A stretch of DNA of 64,000 nucleotides from Pseudomonas trivialis (GTDB taxonomy: Bacteria; Pseudomonadota; Gammaproteobacteria; Pseudomonadales; Pseudomonadaceae). Each line of letters starts with the position of its first letter. Position 1 is the first letter of the stretch. The translations under genes were made by a program, and so were the position numbers. The stretch covers positions 1 through 64,000 of the forward strand of contig NZ_JYLK01000009.1 in assembly GCF_001439805.1 (NCBI RefSeq), given 5' to 3'. The notes beneath the pieces are model-generated. The model saw nothing but the letters and a program-made list of their open reading frames with translations, did not search any database and was not told the origin of the DNA. Positions 7,627 through 17,307 of the stretch are shown piece after piece.

Positions 7627-10119
7627 ATGAATTCGTTGCCCATCGATGATGTTTTACCCGCCTTGCGTGACGCCTTGGCGATTCGCCATGAAGCCGTGCT
7701 GGAAGCGCCGCCCGGCGCCGGTAAAACCACCCGCGTGCCACTGGCACTGTTGAACGAGCCCTGGCTGGCCGGGCAAACCATCCTGATGCTCGAACCCCGG
7801 CGCCTCGCCGCCCGCGCGGCAGCCGAACGCCTGGCCAGCGAGTTGGGTGAAAAAGTCGGTGAAACCGTCGGCTACCGCATCCGTCTCGACAGCAAGGTCG
7901 GGCCCAACACGCGCATCGAAGTGGTCACCGAAGGCATCCTCACCAGGCGCTTGCAGGACGACCCGGCGCTGGACGGTGTGGGGCTGCTGATCTTCGACGA
8001 ATTCCACGAACGTAGCCTTGATGCCGACCTGGCTCTGGCCCTGAGCCTCAACGGGCGCGAGCTGTTTCGCGACGAGCAGCCGCTGAAAATCCTGCTGATG
8101 TCCGCCACGCTCGAAGGCGAGCGATTGGCCAGCCTGCTGGACGACGCACCGATTTTGCGCAGCCAGGGCCGTATGTTCCCGGTGCAGATGCGCTGGGGGC
8201 GGCCGTACCAGTCCGGCGAGTTCATCGAGCCGCGCGTGGTGCAGACCGTGCTCGACGCCCTGCACGACGAGACCGGCAGCGTGCTGGTGTTTTTGCCGGG
8301 GCAGTCGGAGATTCGCCGGGTCCATCAGCAACTGGCCGACGCCCTGGGCGATCGCGCCGATGTGCTGCTGTGCCCGCTGCACGGCGAGCTGGACCTCAAC
8401 GCCCAGCGCGCCGCCATCGACCCGGCGCCCGCCGGCAAGCGCAAAGTGGTGCTCGCCACCAACATCGCCGAGACCAGCCTGACCATCAACGGCGTGCGCG
8501 TGGTGATCGACGCGGGGCTGGCGCGCGTGCCGCGTTTCGACCCCGGCAGCGGCATGACCCGCCTCGACACCCAGCGCATCTCCCGCGCCAGTGCCACCCA
8601 ACGTGCCGGCCGGGCAGGGCGCCTCGAACCGGGCGTGTGTTACCGGTTGTGGTCCGAAGACCAGCATGAAGGTCTGGCAGCCTATGGCAGTGCGGAAATC
8701 CTCGCCGCCGATCTCGCCGGCCTGGCCTTGCAACTGGCGCGCTGGGGCGTGACGCCCGCGCAGTTGGTGTGGCTGGACCTGCCGCCGAGCGCCGCGTACG
8801 CCCAGGCCCAGGACCTGCTGATGCGTCTGGGTGCATTGAATGAGGATAAATTGACCACCCACGGGCAGAAAATGGCCGAGTTGCCGGCCCATCCGCGCAT
8901 CGCCCACCTGCTGTTGCGCGGGCAGGACCTGGGGCTGGCGGACACCGCCAGCCATGTCGCGGCGCTGTTGGGCGAGCGCGACATTCTGCGCGGCGCCGGC
9001 GCGGACTTGCACAGTCGCCTGGCGTTGCTGTCTGGCGAAGAACGCGCGCGCGGCACCCAGGGCGGCGTGCAACGGGCCAAACAACTTGCGCGGCAATATC
9101 GCGGCTATTTAAGAGGCCAGGCGACCCAGGCCGTGGCCGATCCCGACCACCCGCGCTGGCTCGGCGCCTTGCTGGCGCTGGCCTACCCGGACCGCGTCGC
9201 CCAGCAGCGCCGTGCCGGTGGCGCCGAATACCGCCTGGCCAATGGCCGTGCCGCGCTGTTCGCCGAGGCCGACAGCCTGATGAAACAGCCCTGGCTGGTG
9301 ATCGCCGACCTCGGCAGCCGCCAGGGCCAGCGCGAGGAACGCATCTACCTGGCGGCAGATTTCGATCCGGCGCTGTTCGACACGGTGCTCGCCGAGCAGG
9401 TGCGCACGGTCGATCAACTGGACTGGGACGAACGCGAAGGTGTGCTGCGCGCCGAACGCCAGCGCAAGGTCGGCGAACTGGTGCTCAGCCGCGAGCCGCT
9501 CAGTGGCCTGGATGAAAGCGCGCGCAGCCAGGCGCTGGTGAATCTGGTGCGGCGCAAAGGCCTTGAGTTGCTGCCCTTTACCCCGGAGCTGCGCCAGTGG
9601 CAGGCCCGCGTCATGCTGCTGCGCGAGCTGGATAGGGGCGCGCCCAGCGAATGGCCGGACATCAGCGACAAGGCCTTGCTCGCCAGCCTGGAACACTGGC
9701 TGATGCCCTACCTGGGCAAAGTCTCGCGCCTGAGCCATTTCGCCCACCTGGACATTTCCAGCTACCTGCACAACCTGCTGCCCTGGCCGCTGCCGCAACG
9801 ACTGGACGAACTGGCGCCGCAGCATATCAAGGTGCCCTCGGGGTCGTCGGTGCGCCTGGACTACAGCGAACAGCCGCCGATTCTGGCGGTGCGTTTGCAG
9901 GAACTGTTCGGGCTGGCGGACACGCCGCGCATTGCCGGCGGGCGCCAGGCGGTCAAGCTGCACCTGCTGTCCCCCGCACGGCGGCCGGTGCAGGTGACCC
10001 AGGACCTGGCGAACTTCTGGCGCAGTACGTACGCCGAGGTGAAGAAGGATTTGAAGGGGCGGTATCCCAAGCTATTCCATAAGTTGGACCCATGGGTAGA
10101 TTCACTTAACAAGAAGTGA
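7627..10119 (+). CDS. hrpB: ATP-dependent RNA helicase HrpB
   Basis: An 830-residue DExH helicase matching HrpB (E. coli 809). Motifs in order: APPGAGKTTRVPLALL (Walker A, about 29-44), LEPRRLAARAAAERL (Ia), FDEFHERSLDADLAL (DEFH, Walker B), MSATLEG (III), LVFLPGQSEIRRV (IV), ATNIAETSLTINGVRVVIDAG (V) and QRAGRAGRLEPGVCYRLW (VI). Then come the HA2/OB-like region and the HrpB-specific C-terminus with PWPLPQRLDELAPQHIKVPSGS. The start at 7627 is used because MNSLPIDDVLP opens the conserved region. The last codon is followed directly by the genomic island. Confidence 0.95.
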   Translation: MNSLPIDDVLPALRDALAIRHEAVLEAPPGAGKTTRVPLALLNEPWLAGQTILMLEPRRLAARAAAERLASELGEKVGETVGYRIRLDSKVGPNTRIEVVTEGILTRRLQDDPALDGVGLLIFDEFHERSLDADLALALSLNGRELFRDEQPLKILLMSATLEGERLASLLDDAPILRSQGRMFPVQMRWGRPYQSGEFIEPRVVQTVLDALHDETGSVLVFLPGQSEIRRVHQQLADALGDRADVLLCPLHGELDLNAQRAAIDPAPAGKRKVVLATNIAETSLTINGVRVVIDAGLARVPRFDPGSGMTRLDTQRISRASATQRAGRAGRLEPGVCYRLWSEDQHEGLAAYGSAEILAADLAGLALQLARWGVTPAQLVWLDLPPSAAYAQAQDLLMRLGALNEDKLTTHGQKMAELPAHPRIAHLLLRGQDLGLADTASHVAALLGERDILRGAGADLHSRLALLSGEERARGTQGGVQRAKQLARQYRGYLRGQATQAVADPDHPRWLGALLALAYPDRVAQQRRAGGAEYRLANGRAALFAEADSLMKQPWLVIADLGSRQGQREERIYLAADFDPALFDTVLAEQVRTVDQLDWDEREGVLRAERQRKVGELVLSREPLSGLDESARSQALVNLVRRKGLELLPFTPELRQWQARVMLLRELDRGAPSEWPDISDKALLASLEHWLMPYLGKVSRLSHFAHLDISSYLHNLLPWPLPQRLDELAPQHIKVPSGSSVRLDYSEQPPILAVRLQELFGLADTPRIAGGRQAVKLHLLSPARRPVQVTQDLANFWRSTYAEVKKDLKGRYPKLFHKLDPWVDSLNKK

Positions 10120-10128
10120 TTGACAGTT
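10119..10128. other. Probable left boundary of the genomic island
   Basis: Right at the hrpB stop codon lies ATTGACAGTT. TTGACAGTT is repeated at 29165-29173, next to the stop codon of the first core gene on the far side of the island. Everything between is accessory in character. The 9-base repeat may be the recombination site, or chance; an empty site in a relative would decide. Confidence 0.35.
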
Positions 10129-10424
10129 TTCGCAAAGACGCCCTTCTGTAACATGGATCGTTGACAGATCGCGCCTGAAAATCCTCGTGAGCGGGGATAC
10201 AGCCGGAGGGGGAATCGCGCGGATAGGGCTTTTGCAGCTCGTTCTGAAGCTCTTTGTGCATGACCGCGCTACTCGCTGCTTTGAGGTAGAAGGCAGCCTA
10301 CAGCGGCTCTAGTTGCAATACGGCCTCCAATCTCACTGCGGCGGGGTGAGGGAAGTGAATTGATTAGGGATGCATCGAAAACGCCTAATCGATACTGTCG
10401 TCTCATCTACGTTAAAGGTGAGTC
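10129..10424. other. Non-coding left end of the island
   Basis: Nearly 300 bases without a convincing gene between hrpB and the first recombinase. It contains a second GTTGACA (10160-10166) and a GC-rich stretch (10190-10230). Left ends of recombinase-borne islands usually hold the recombinase binding sites and the promoter of the integrase operon, which is the likely job of this DNA. AAAGGTGAGTC just before 10425 serves as ribosome site. Confidence 0.4.
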
Positions 10425-11894
10425 ATGTCCTATCGAAATCCTCAGCACGAAGCGCGCCTGGTTCTTCTTTCGACCCTTCGAAGCGCCTTCTCAAGTCTCT
10501 ACGTCAGTGAAGCGCCCGACGCAAAAAAAATCCTGCTGGAAGGGAGCGGCTCTGAAATTGTGTATCAAGTTGGTGAGGTTGGTGGAGACAACTACCCTGA
10601 TTTATATAATTTCCCGTTTCTGTTTCATTTAAATGGATATCCGTGGCAAGAGGCTAATGATTATCTGCTGAACCTAATGCGTGAAAAGGCTCCGATCAAT
10701 CGGCGCACTGACGATGTTCGGCGTCGTGCCAGCAAACTACTTGATTACCTGTTGTTCTGTGAGGATAACAATCTTGATTGGCTCGACTTCTCCGGTGCTC
10801 GGCCTCCACTTCGTCCGACATACAAGTATTTCTACCACCTGATTAACGAAGGCACCCGCAGTAATCAGGTGATAAATCAATACACAGGTGTTATCTACCA
10901 CTTTTATAAGTACGTTTCCGAGTATTGGCATGATCTCGACATGAAGCGTGTAGATACGATCAAGCAGGTACGGTTCATCGTGCAGGGTTTTAAAGGTGTC
11001 AAGGTCGTAGATGCAGAAAAACGCAGCCAAACGCGACGTACGCCGCCGGGTAGTTCTGTGCAGCTAGGGTTCGTTCGCGATGACGGCGAGGACCTCAGGC
11101 CGCTTTATAATCTTGAGTTGGGTGCATTTCTGTCCGCCATTCGCAATGAAAAAGAATGGTCTGCAGTTGAGCGATTGATCCTGATGACCTCGCTAATGAC
11201 GGGCGCCCGCAAGCAAACCGTTCTGACCATGCGCTTGAAGAATTTGAAAGGCTTTACAGAGGACAAACTGGAGGGGGAGGGTGCCTATAAATTACATGCT
11301 GGCCCCTGCACAGGCATCGATACGAAATACGACAAACCGCAGGTCCTGTACGTCCCGAAGCAACTTGCCGAAGAACTTGTTACGCTTGCTAAAAGCCCAA
11401 TGATGAAGAAACGAAGGGAAAAGTTTCTAGCTCAGTTAGAGACAAGTCATCCCGGTCTGACGGTGGACGAAGATGATATGTATTTGTTTCTTTCAGATCA
11501 AGGTAACTGCTACTACATGGCCAAAAGCGATCCGCGCTATACGATTGTTAAGTCGCCGCAGACAGGGCAGGTCACGGAAACAGTTAAGCGCAAGTTGATC
11601 CAGAAAGCCTCTAGCCCATTTCCGAAAGACTTTTCATATCACTGGCTGCGAGCGACCTTTGGATATCAGCTCTACCAGCGCCTGCAGGCATTGGTTCAGG
11701 AGGGAGAGTTGAAGCCGGGCGAAGACATTGATTTTATTCAGAAGCGCATGCACCACGAGTCCAGGGAAACGACAGAGAACTACCTAAAGTTGTTCAAGAT
11801 GACTCACGAAAAGGTCATTGCCCAAGAGGTTTGGGAGAGGAAGTTGTTCAATGGCGGCTACGCGGTGCTGAAGGTGGAGGCGCACGATGAATAG
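10425..11894 (+). CDS. Tyrosine recombinase, first gene of a recombinase trio
   Basis: A 489-residue tyrosine recombinase with a complete catalytic set: box I Arg in LMTGARKQTVLTMR (about residues 259-272), HWLRATFGYQLY (HxxR, about 406-417) and MHHESRETTENYLKLF (His and the Tyr nucleophile, about 445-460). The N-terminal 200 residues form the core-binding region. It is the first of four genes that overlap or nearly touch, so they are surely one operon. The set resembles recombinase trios (RIT elements, Tn554 TnpABC, gamma-mobile-trio GmtYZX). GMT fits best given the defence cargo, but I cannot prove it. Codon use is less GC-biased than the flanks. Confidence 0.85.
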   Translation: MSYRNPQHEARLVLLSTLRSAFSSLYVSEAPDAKKILLEGSGSEIVYQVGEVGGDNYPDLYNFPFLFHLNGYPWQEANDYLLNLMREKAPINRRTDDVRRRASKLLDYLLFCEDNNLDWLDFSGARPPLRPTYKYFYHLINEGTRSNQVINQYTGVIYHFYKYVSEYWHDLDMKRVDTIKQVRFIVQGFKGVKVVDAEKRSQTRRTPPGSSVQLGFVRDDGEDLRPLYNLELGAFLSAIRNEKEWSAVERLILMTSLMTGARKQTVLTMRLKNLKGFTEDKLEGEGAYKLHAGPCTGIDTKYDKPQVLYVPKQLAEELVTLAKSPMMKKRREKFLAQLETSHPGLTVDEDDMYLFLSDQGNCYYMAKSDPRYTIVKSPQTGQVTETVKRKLIQKASSPFPKDFSYHWLRATFGYQLYQRLQALVQEGELKPGEDIDFIQKRMHHESRETTENYLKLFKMTHEKVIAQEVWERKLFNGGYAVLKVEAHDE

Positions 11895-13821
11895 GCGTCA
11901 GCAATTCGAGCATCGTGCCAATACGCAGATTATTACGCTGAGTGAAGTCACCTATGAGTTTGCTGAGCCTGAGCGCTTGCGTTTGCAACTGTCTCCGAAG
12001 GTGATGAAGAAGCCGTTGGATATTGGCAGTTTTGCATATTTGCTGCGTGGTAAGAATGAAAGCGTTCGGGATGATCGCGGCACGCCGGTAGGGATTGAGT
12101 CTTTTGTCGAAAGCCGTCGTGAACTGATTGTGAGGCTGCTAGAGTCCTTTATCGGTCTGCGTGATAAGACAGTCCTATTGCGATTGACGCTTACCGCATA
12201 TTTTATCGATTGGCTGAACGCGCAAGGCTACAGGGAAATGTTTGCCAGTGCAGCGCAAGCCCAGCAAGCCTATCGAGACTATACCGCGCACCTGAATCAT
12301 CAAATAGCCCATCATGTATTGAAGCCCGTCAGTGCGAAAAATAGTCAGTTGAATGTTTCAAGGATTATTGAACTGCTTTATCCAGAAGACAGTCACCATA
12401 TCCTAGCAGGTGCGGTCCCGATCATTGCCAAAAAAGGCTCTGAGGCAGCCAGCGCTGCCCATGTTGAGGTGTGCCGGGACGCTTGTTTGGCGATTGCCCA
12501 GCAATGCAGTGTTTTCGTCCTGAACAGCCAGCCATATCCCTTTGTTGTGAGCATCAGGGATTATGAGGTGGTTGTGTTTCCATCAAGCCATGGTTGGGTT
12601 GGCCCATTCAAGACATCGCCGCTTAATTATAATGCCGGCGAGCGACGGATTGCGACGGTCGAAGAATATTTGGCCGCTGCTGACAGGTTGGGGCGAAGGC
12701 TATACAAAAAATCGGAAGCAGAGCGCACTCTATTAAACGCACAGGCGAGTTTGGATGCGGCCAACGAATATGGGCGCCACTGGCACCGGCTTCAAGTGGC
12801 GGGTTTTGCCGCGAAAGCCTACGCAAGCCTTCTCCTTATGATCACAGGCGCCACGCCGACCGAGTTTGACCAGTTTAGCTATATAGACGCGATCGAGGTT
12901 GAGAAATCTCCAATCAAGAAAGAGTTGTCGGCTGTGAAGTTCCGGGCGGGCGGGAAATCAACTCTTTATAACATCGGGCGTGACACAGGGTTGCCGCTGC
13001 TCAAGGAGTACCTGAAGCTCCGTGAGTGGATTCTGAATGGCGTGTCGCATGAGCGGCTGTTCTTTACGATGCCTGCGAGTGGCGAACTAGCAAGCACCGA
13101 TAACGAATTTTCTGAATTTAACACAACTATGTTGATGAAAAAATTCTTCAACTCCATCAGCGGCACCTTCCTTGACCCCAAGGTGCCAAGACTTTCGCCG
13201 CGCAAGATGCGCAAGTACAAGAGCCTTGGGATGCATACCGCTGGCGTGTCGCCGTCCACGGTAGCGGCAACCTTGAATCAGAGTTTGATGGTCAATCTTT
13301 CGACTTATTCGGAGGCTACTCCTGAGCAGCAGAAAGCTGAGTTCGGACAGTTTTGGCAGGCCATGCGCCATACAGCCAAAGTCGCGTTTGAGCGCAGCCA
13401 TAGGCCTGCAGAAGGCGAGATCGGAACGGCGGCGGGTCACTGTGACGGGTTCAGTCAGCCGATCCCTGTGCATGATTTAGGGGCTGTTGCAATCGAGCCG
13501 AACTGCCGCAGCCAATACGGCTGCTTGTACTGCGAGCACTATATCTGTCACAGCGATGAAGAAGACCTGCACAAGATTGTGAGTTTGCAGTATGTGATCA
13601 ATGCGGTGCGTGAAGCCGCGCCCGATTCGGCTCATGCTGAAGCGCTCTACAAAGAATTGTCGATCCGAATCGAGTTCATCCTTGAGGCGCTTGGCGAGCG
13701 TTCGAATGCGGTGAAGCAGTTGGTCGAAGCGATCAAGGCCAAGGTGTTTGAATACGGTGAGCTCACGCCTTTCTGGGAAAGCCGTCTGAGCCGTTATGAA
13801 AAAATGGGAGTGGTATTTTGA
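11887..13821 (+). CDS. Degenerate tyrosine-recombinase-like protein with Cys cluster
   Basis: A 644-residue protein that overlaps the first recombinase by 8 bases. Its C-terminal half has the recombinase fold signature, but box I reads LLLMITGATPTEFDQF, with no Arg in the usual place. Box II reads SPRKMRKYKSLGMHTAGVS (RxxR in place of HxxR), followed by LNQSLMVNLSTYSEAT with a candidate Tyr. Near residue 538 is NCRSQYGCLYCEHYICH, a four-Cys cluster likely to bind zinc. The catalytic Arg appears lost, so it probably acts as a structural or DNA-binding partner of the active recombinases. The N-terminal half has no motif I recognise. Confidence 0.7.
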   Translation: MNRRQQFEHRANTQIITLSEVTYEFAEPERLRLQLSPKVMKKPLDIGSFAYLLRGKNESVRDDRGTPVGIESFVESRRELIVRLLESFIGLRDKTVLLRLTLTAYFIDWLNAQGYREMFASAAQAQQAYRDYTAHLNHQIAHHVLKPVSAKNSQLNVSRIIELLYPEDSHHILAGAVPIIAKKGSEAASAAHVEVCRDACLAIAQQCSVFVLNSQPYPFVVSIRDYEVVVFPSSHGWVGPFKTSPLNYNAGERRIATVEEYLAAADRLGRRLYKKSEAERTLLNAQASLDAANEYGRHWHRLQVAGFAAKAYASLLLMITGATPTEFDQFSYIDAIEVEKSPIKKELSAVKFRAGGKSTLYNIGRDTGLPLLKEYLKLREWILNGVSHERLFFTMPASGELASTDNEFSEFNTTMLMKKFFNSISGTFLDPKVPRLSPRKMRKYKSLGMHTAGVSPSTVAATLNQSLMVNLSTYSEATPEQQKAEFGQFWQAMRHTAKVAFERSHRPAEGEIGTAAGHCDGFSQPIPVHDLGAVAIEPNCRSQYGCLYCEHYICHSDEEDLHKIVSLQYVINAVREAAPDSAHAEALYKELSIRIEFILEALGERSNAVKQLVEAIKAKVFEYGELTPFWESRLSRYEKMGVVF

Positions 13822-15866
13822 ACGCTGTTGTCCAGTCCATCGGCAGTCTCTTTTCCAGCGGCCAGTTTTCGCCAACCAGTGAGCCAGATAAGGCGCCGCA
13901 ACTCTACGGCAAGCCCGCACCCGATTTCGTTCTTTGTCGTGATGCGAAAGGCAACGCCACGGCGGTATACGGTGAACGCGTTTGGGACTTTAACCCATAC
14001 CGGCTGAGTGCAAAAAAACTCGCGCGAATACGTTTTGATACGGTATTCAACGAAAGTGGCCTACAGCAGCAGGCGCTGATCGAAGAAGCCAGACATCTGC
14101 TGTATTGCCTGATCTATTTTGCCGGTGGCGGGCGACTCGGTAAGCTGAGCGCAAGCACATTTTGCCAGTATTGGCTCTTGCTGCGCTTAGCCATTCAGTT
14201 CTGCTATGAGCAGAAACAGAAGCCCATGGTTGGCGTGCTGTCCTTGCGGCAGATCTTTACCGTGCCGGTTTATCTGGCGGCTTTTATTGGCCAAAGTAGC
14301 TTCGATAAAAAGGTTTTTTCTGGGGTTTTGAAAGGCTTGGCCAGGGTGGGCGAAGAACGGTTGGGTTATGCCGTGATCAATCCCGCCAAATTTGATCTGT
14401 CACGACCAGAGCACAAGCAGCATCCAGTCATTCCGACACGAATCTATTTGAATCTCATCAATCTTACTGGCGACCTGCTCAATCAGCTTTATGTAGGCGT
14501 TGGGCGTTTCGAGTCCTTTATCGCCTGCTTTGCTGATGAGCATTACGGCATTACTCATGACAGACAGAATTCTTTGGGTGTTGGTGGCAAGGCACACCGG
14601 CGGCCCGACATGGGGCAAGCGATCAAGGATCATGGTCTGACTTCGGTGTTTGCCGGTGAGTTTGAGTGTTCTGGGAGGAGAAATCTGCAACTGCGCTTGC
14701 TCCGAATGCAGTATGTGGTGAAAACGCTGATCCACCTCTATACCGGCATGCGCGATCAAGAGGTGATGCGAATGCCGTATTACTGTTTGTCCGATCAAGT
14801 CGTCAGGCAGGTGGTCGTCGATGACCAGGGCATTGAACGTGATAAGCCGCGGTCAGTAAATGTCCTCTCGACCACCACAAAGTTCACCGGCTACAACAAA
14901 GAAGCCGCATGGTTCGCGCCGAGGGAGGTCGTCAGGGCGGTCGAAGTCGCCCAGGCGATTTGTCGCGGACTCGCCAAACTCTACAAAATCGAGTTGGAAG
15001 CCCGTTGCCCGCTGTTTCTCAACCCTTCCATTGTTGGTTATACGCGGAACAGTGCCGAAGTTGGCGTGACGAGTTTTAAGGCTAGAGGGACACAAGGAAC
15101 TGTTTTGCACGGGCTGTCGATCCAGCCAGAGGACTTGCAGGAACTGGCGCAGAGCGATCCTTCTCGTGACTTTTACAATGAGCCAGCGTTTGCTGCCGGC
15201 CAGCCCTGGCCGCTGACAAGTCATCAGTTTCGGCGCTCGCTGGCATTCTATGGCAGCAGTAGCGGTTTTCTTTCCTTGCCGACGCTGCGGGCGCAGTTCA
15301 AGCACATGACGATTGAAATGTCGCGCTATTACGCGAATGGCTACGATAACCTGCGCACCATTTTTGGCTACTACGACGACAAGAAGAAGGACTTTGTGCT
15401 GCCAAGCAATCACTTCGCCTTCGAGTATCAGATGGCCGTGCCCATGTCGGTGTCGAACCAGTTGATTGCCGATCTTCTGTTTAATGAGGAACCGCTGTTC
15501 GGCGGCACCGGCTCGTACATGGAGAAACAGAAAGAGCGGGTTAAGGCGGGTGAGATTCAGATTGAAGATGTCCGCGCTGACACCGAACAACGGGTTAAAA
15601 GCGGTGCAATTAGCTACCGTCCGACACTGCTCGGTGGCTGTACTAAGGCGGGCCGTTGCTACTCCTTCTTGCTCGGTGACTACACGGAATGCCTGTCTTG
15701 CGAGGGCGCGATTATCAAGCCTTATAAGCTCAATGCGGCGATTGAGGATGCGGAGAATGAATTGTACAGTTACGCAGAAGGCTCGGGCGAATATCAAATT
15801 GTGAAGGGCGACATTGAGCGTTTAACCGCCTTCAAAGCCCGTCTGATTGACTCGGTGGAGGTTTAA
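13818..15866 (+). CDS. Large tyrosine recombinase with C-terminal Cys cluster
   Basis: A 682-residue recombinase whose TTG start overlaps the previous stop (TTGA). It has an intact catalytic set: LIHLYTGMRDQEVMRMPYY (Arg), LTSHQFRRSLAFYGSS (HxxR) and FKHMTIEMSRYYANGYDN (His and Tyr). The C-terminus has a Cys-rich segment (GGCTKAGRCYSF, then ECLSCEGAI), another likely zinc knuckle, followed by a helical tail. Together with the 489-residue protein it gives two active recombinases per element, as in Tn554-like and RIT modules. Size and position fit the large integrase partner of a GMT-type trio. Confidence 0.8.
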   Translation: MNAVVQSIGSLFSSGQFSPTSEPDKAPQLYGKPAPDFVLCRDAKGNATAVYGERVWDFNPYRLSAKKLARIRFDTVFNESGLQQQALIEEARHLLYCLIYFAGGGRLGKLSASTFCQYWLLLRLAIQFCYEQKQKPMVGVLSLRQIFTVPVYLAAFIGQSSFDKKVFSGVLKGLARVGEERLGYAVINPAKFDLSRPEHKQHPVIPTRIYLNLINLTGDLLNQLYVGVGRFESFIACFADEHYGITHDRQNSLGVGGKAHRRPDMGQAIKDHGLTSVFAGEFECSGRRNLQLRLLRMQYVVKTLIHLYTGMRDQEVMRMPYYCLSDQVVRQVVVDDQGIERDKPRSVNVLSTTTKFTGYNKEAAWFAPREVVRAVEVAQAICRGLAKLYKIELEARCPLFLNPSIVGYTRNSAEVGVTSFKARGTQGTVLHGLSIQPEDLQELAQSDPSRDFYNEPAFAAGQPWPLTSHQFRRSLAFYGSSSGFLSLPTLRAQFKHMTIEMSRYYANGYDNLRTIFGYYDDKKKDFVLPSNHFAFEYQMAVPMSVSNQLIADLLFNEEPLFGGTGSYMEKQKERVKAGEIQIEDVRADTEQRVKSGAISYRPTLLGGCTKAGRCYSFLLGDYTECLSCEGAIIKPYKLNAAIEDAENELYSYAEGSGEYQIVKGDIERLTAFKARLIDSVEV

Positions 15867-15868
15867 CC

Positions 15869-16339
15869 ATGAAGTCTGGTGACGGAACAAGCAAGGGGGT
15901 GGGCGCTTGCGAGGAAGCCTTGCAGCGCCTCTTGGTTGGTAAGCCTGTTGTGCCCGAGCATGTTGCTTTAGACCTGTCGAAACTCACTGCCAGCATTGTC
16001 AGTCTGGAGGCTGGATTTGATCGTGGCTACTTGAAGAAGTCGCGTAAAGCGCATTTACCGCTACTGGCTCAAATCGAGGCGGTTCGGGCAGAGGCCAGCA
16101 AAGGGGCGGGTTCATCTAGCGGCAAAAAAATCCGGCAGATGGAAAGTCAGCTGGCCGCGCTGGAAAAAACGCTATCAATCGCTCAGATGCAGCGTGACAA
16201 CGTGCTGGCTCAGAATATGATGTTGTGGCAACGGGTGCGCGAGCTGGAACATTCGATGGCTTATAGCCGCTCGGGCCACTCGGCAAAGGTCGAATCCCTG
16301 CTGCATAGTGACAAAGGCATGACCTTCACCTCGGCGTGA
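15869..16339 (+). CDS. Small coiled-coil accessory protein of the recombinase operon
   Basis: A 156-residue protein starting two bases after the previous stop. Residues 80-135 are strongly helical with heptad-like spacing (RQMESQLAALEKTLSIAQMQ, then a Gln/Leu-rich stretch), so it is probably a coiled coil. The position as last gene after large tyrosine recombinases matches TnpC of Tn554 (about 125 residues) and the small GmtX-type protein of GMT modules. It has no catalytic motif. It likely orients or activates the recombinases. Confidence 0.65.
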   Translation: MKSGDGTSKGVGACEEALQRLLVGKPVVPEHVALDLSKLTASIVSLEAGFDRGYLKKSRKAHLPLLAQIEAVRAEASKGAGSSSGKKIRQMESQLAALEKTLSIAQMQRDNVLAQNMMLWQRVRELEHSMAYSRSGHSAKVESLLHSDKGMTFTSA

Positions 16340-17026
16340 GCTTGTTCGAAAATTTCCGTGTTGACGGGGTAGCCCCCCAAGAGAACTTCTTGCGCAGCTT
16401 GGTCATTGCGACGACGAAATAACTCAGCTTGAACCGACTGGCACGATTAAAACCACTTGATCAGAAAGATGCAGGTTTCTCTGGAAGCCTGCTCCAACTG
16501 ACTCATTGTGTCGAGCTCGATATGATTCTCAGGCAAACTCAGCAGCACTAGGCTTTCAGCTTTCTGCATGGGGTCGATATTCGTGTTCTGCAGTGACTAT
16601 GGAAAAAGCGGGGCCTGGCTGCATGCTAAGGCCAAAGACGCCGGATCGCTATCGGCTGACAAGGAGGCGTATCTAGATCTTGAGATGGCGATCAAGCTGC
16701 GGGAGCGGACGGAGCATGAAGTTTCAGTACGTTGGTGGCAGCCGCGTCAGCAGAAGTCTCAGAAAGGCAAAAACCCGGAAATTAGCCGGGCTCTGCAAAT
16801 CCCTCAAGGGGTTAAAGCTCAAGTGCCTCAAGGGCTACCGTGAAAACTCTATGGCCGGTTGACTCAAATGTCAATATTAGTCAGATAAGACTGACTCGCT
16901 TCCCTCACGGGCTTGGAACCTTGCAGCTTTGCAACTTCTAAAAAGCAGGCAGTCAATGTGTGCCGTAATGTGTAGTCGTCAGAGTCCGAGTAAGCTTTCC
17001 TAACGCTGTCAAACCGAATGTGAATT
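16340..17026. other. Degraded DNA between recombinase operon and IS66 remnant
   Basis: No reliable gene. Short open frames at 16568-16843 (+) and 16864-17100 (-) overlap one another or run into the IS66 end, and I recognise neither. A hairpin-like CCCGGAAATTAGCCGGG sits at about 16773-16789. This looks like a scrap zone built by earlier insertions. Confidence 0.4.
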
Positions 17027-17260
17027 GTAAGCGTCCGGCCATCACGCCTTACGTGATTGAGCCGGTTGCCACTTATGCGGCAGCAACTGGTCGATTTCAC
17101 ACGCCCGCTGAACCGGCAACTTCCTGCAGGCCCCCAACCGAGTGTAGGACTGGTTCGGCCAACTGACTTTTATTCGCGACGTGTAGATCGGAAAACTTTC
17201 GGCGGGCATGGGCCATGCAGCCAATTTCGGTAATGGCCGAGCCTGACCGGTGTAAATCAA
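17027..17260 (-). pseudogene. IS66-family transposase remnant with one terminal repeat
   Basis: GTAAGCGTCCGG at 17027-17038 matches the start of IS66-family inverted repeats. On the minus strand, from about 17250 downward, one frame reads EIGCMAHARRKFSDLHVANK, a block of the IS66 TnpC catalytic region, and then hits a stop. Another frame close to the repeat reads CEIDQLLPHKWQP, a TnpC C-terminus. The middle of the gene is deleted and the two blocks are out of frame, so this is a dead fragment of a transposase normally about 500 residues long. Confidence 0.75.
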
Positions 17261-17282
17261 CCCGAAGCTGCCGTTCACGAAG

Positions 17283-17307
17283 GACAGAAATCGGCCAAAA
17301 GCGGACC
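17283..17307 (+). repeat. Dispersed CGGCCAAAA element, copy 1
   Basis: GACAGAAATCGGCCAAAAGC followed by GGACC. Related to copies at 21232-21260 (minus), 25699-25726 and 27299-27324, all in the island. Confidence 0.55.

Noticed and set aside
7654..9096. 480-codon minus frame inside hrpB
   Set aside because: Antisense shadow; hrpB has all helicase motifs in the other strand.
10425..16339. Prophage integrase region
   Set aside because: No structural, replication or lysis genes of phage are present in the following 19 kb.
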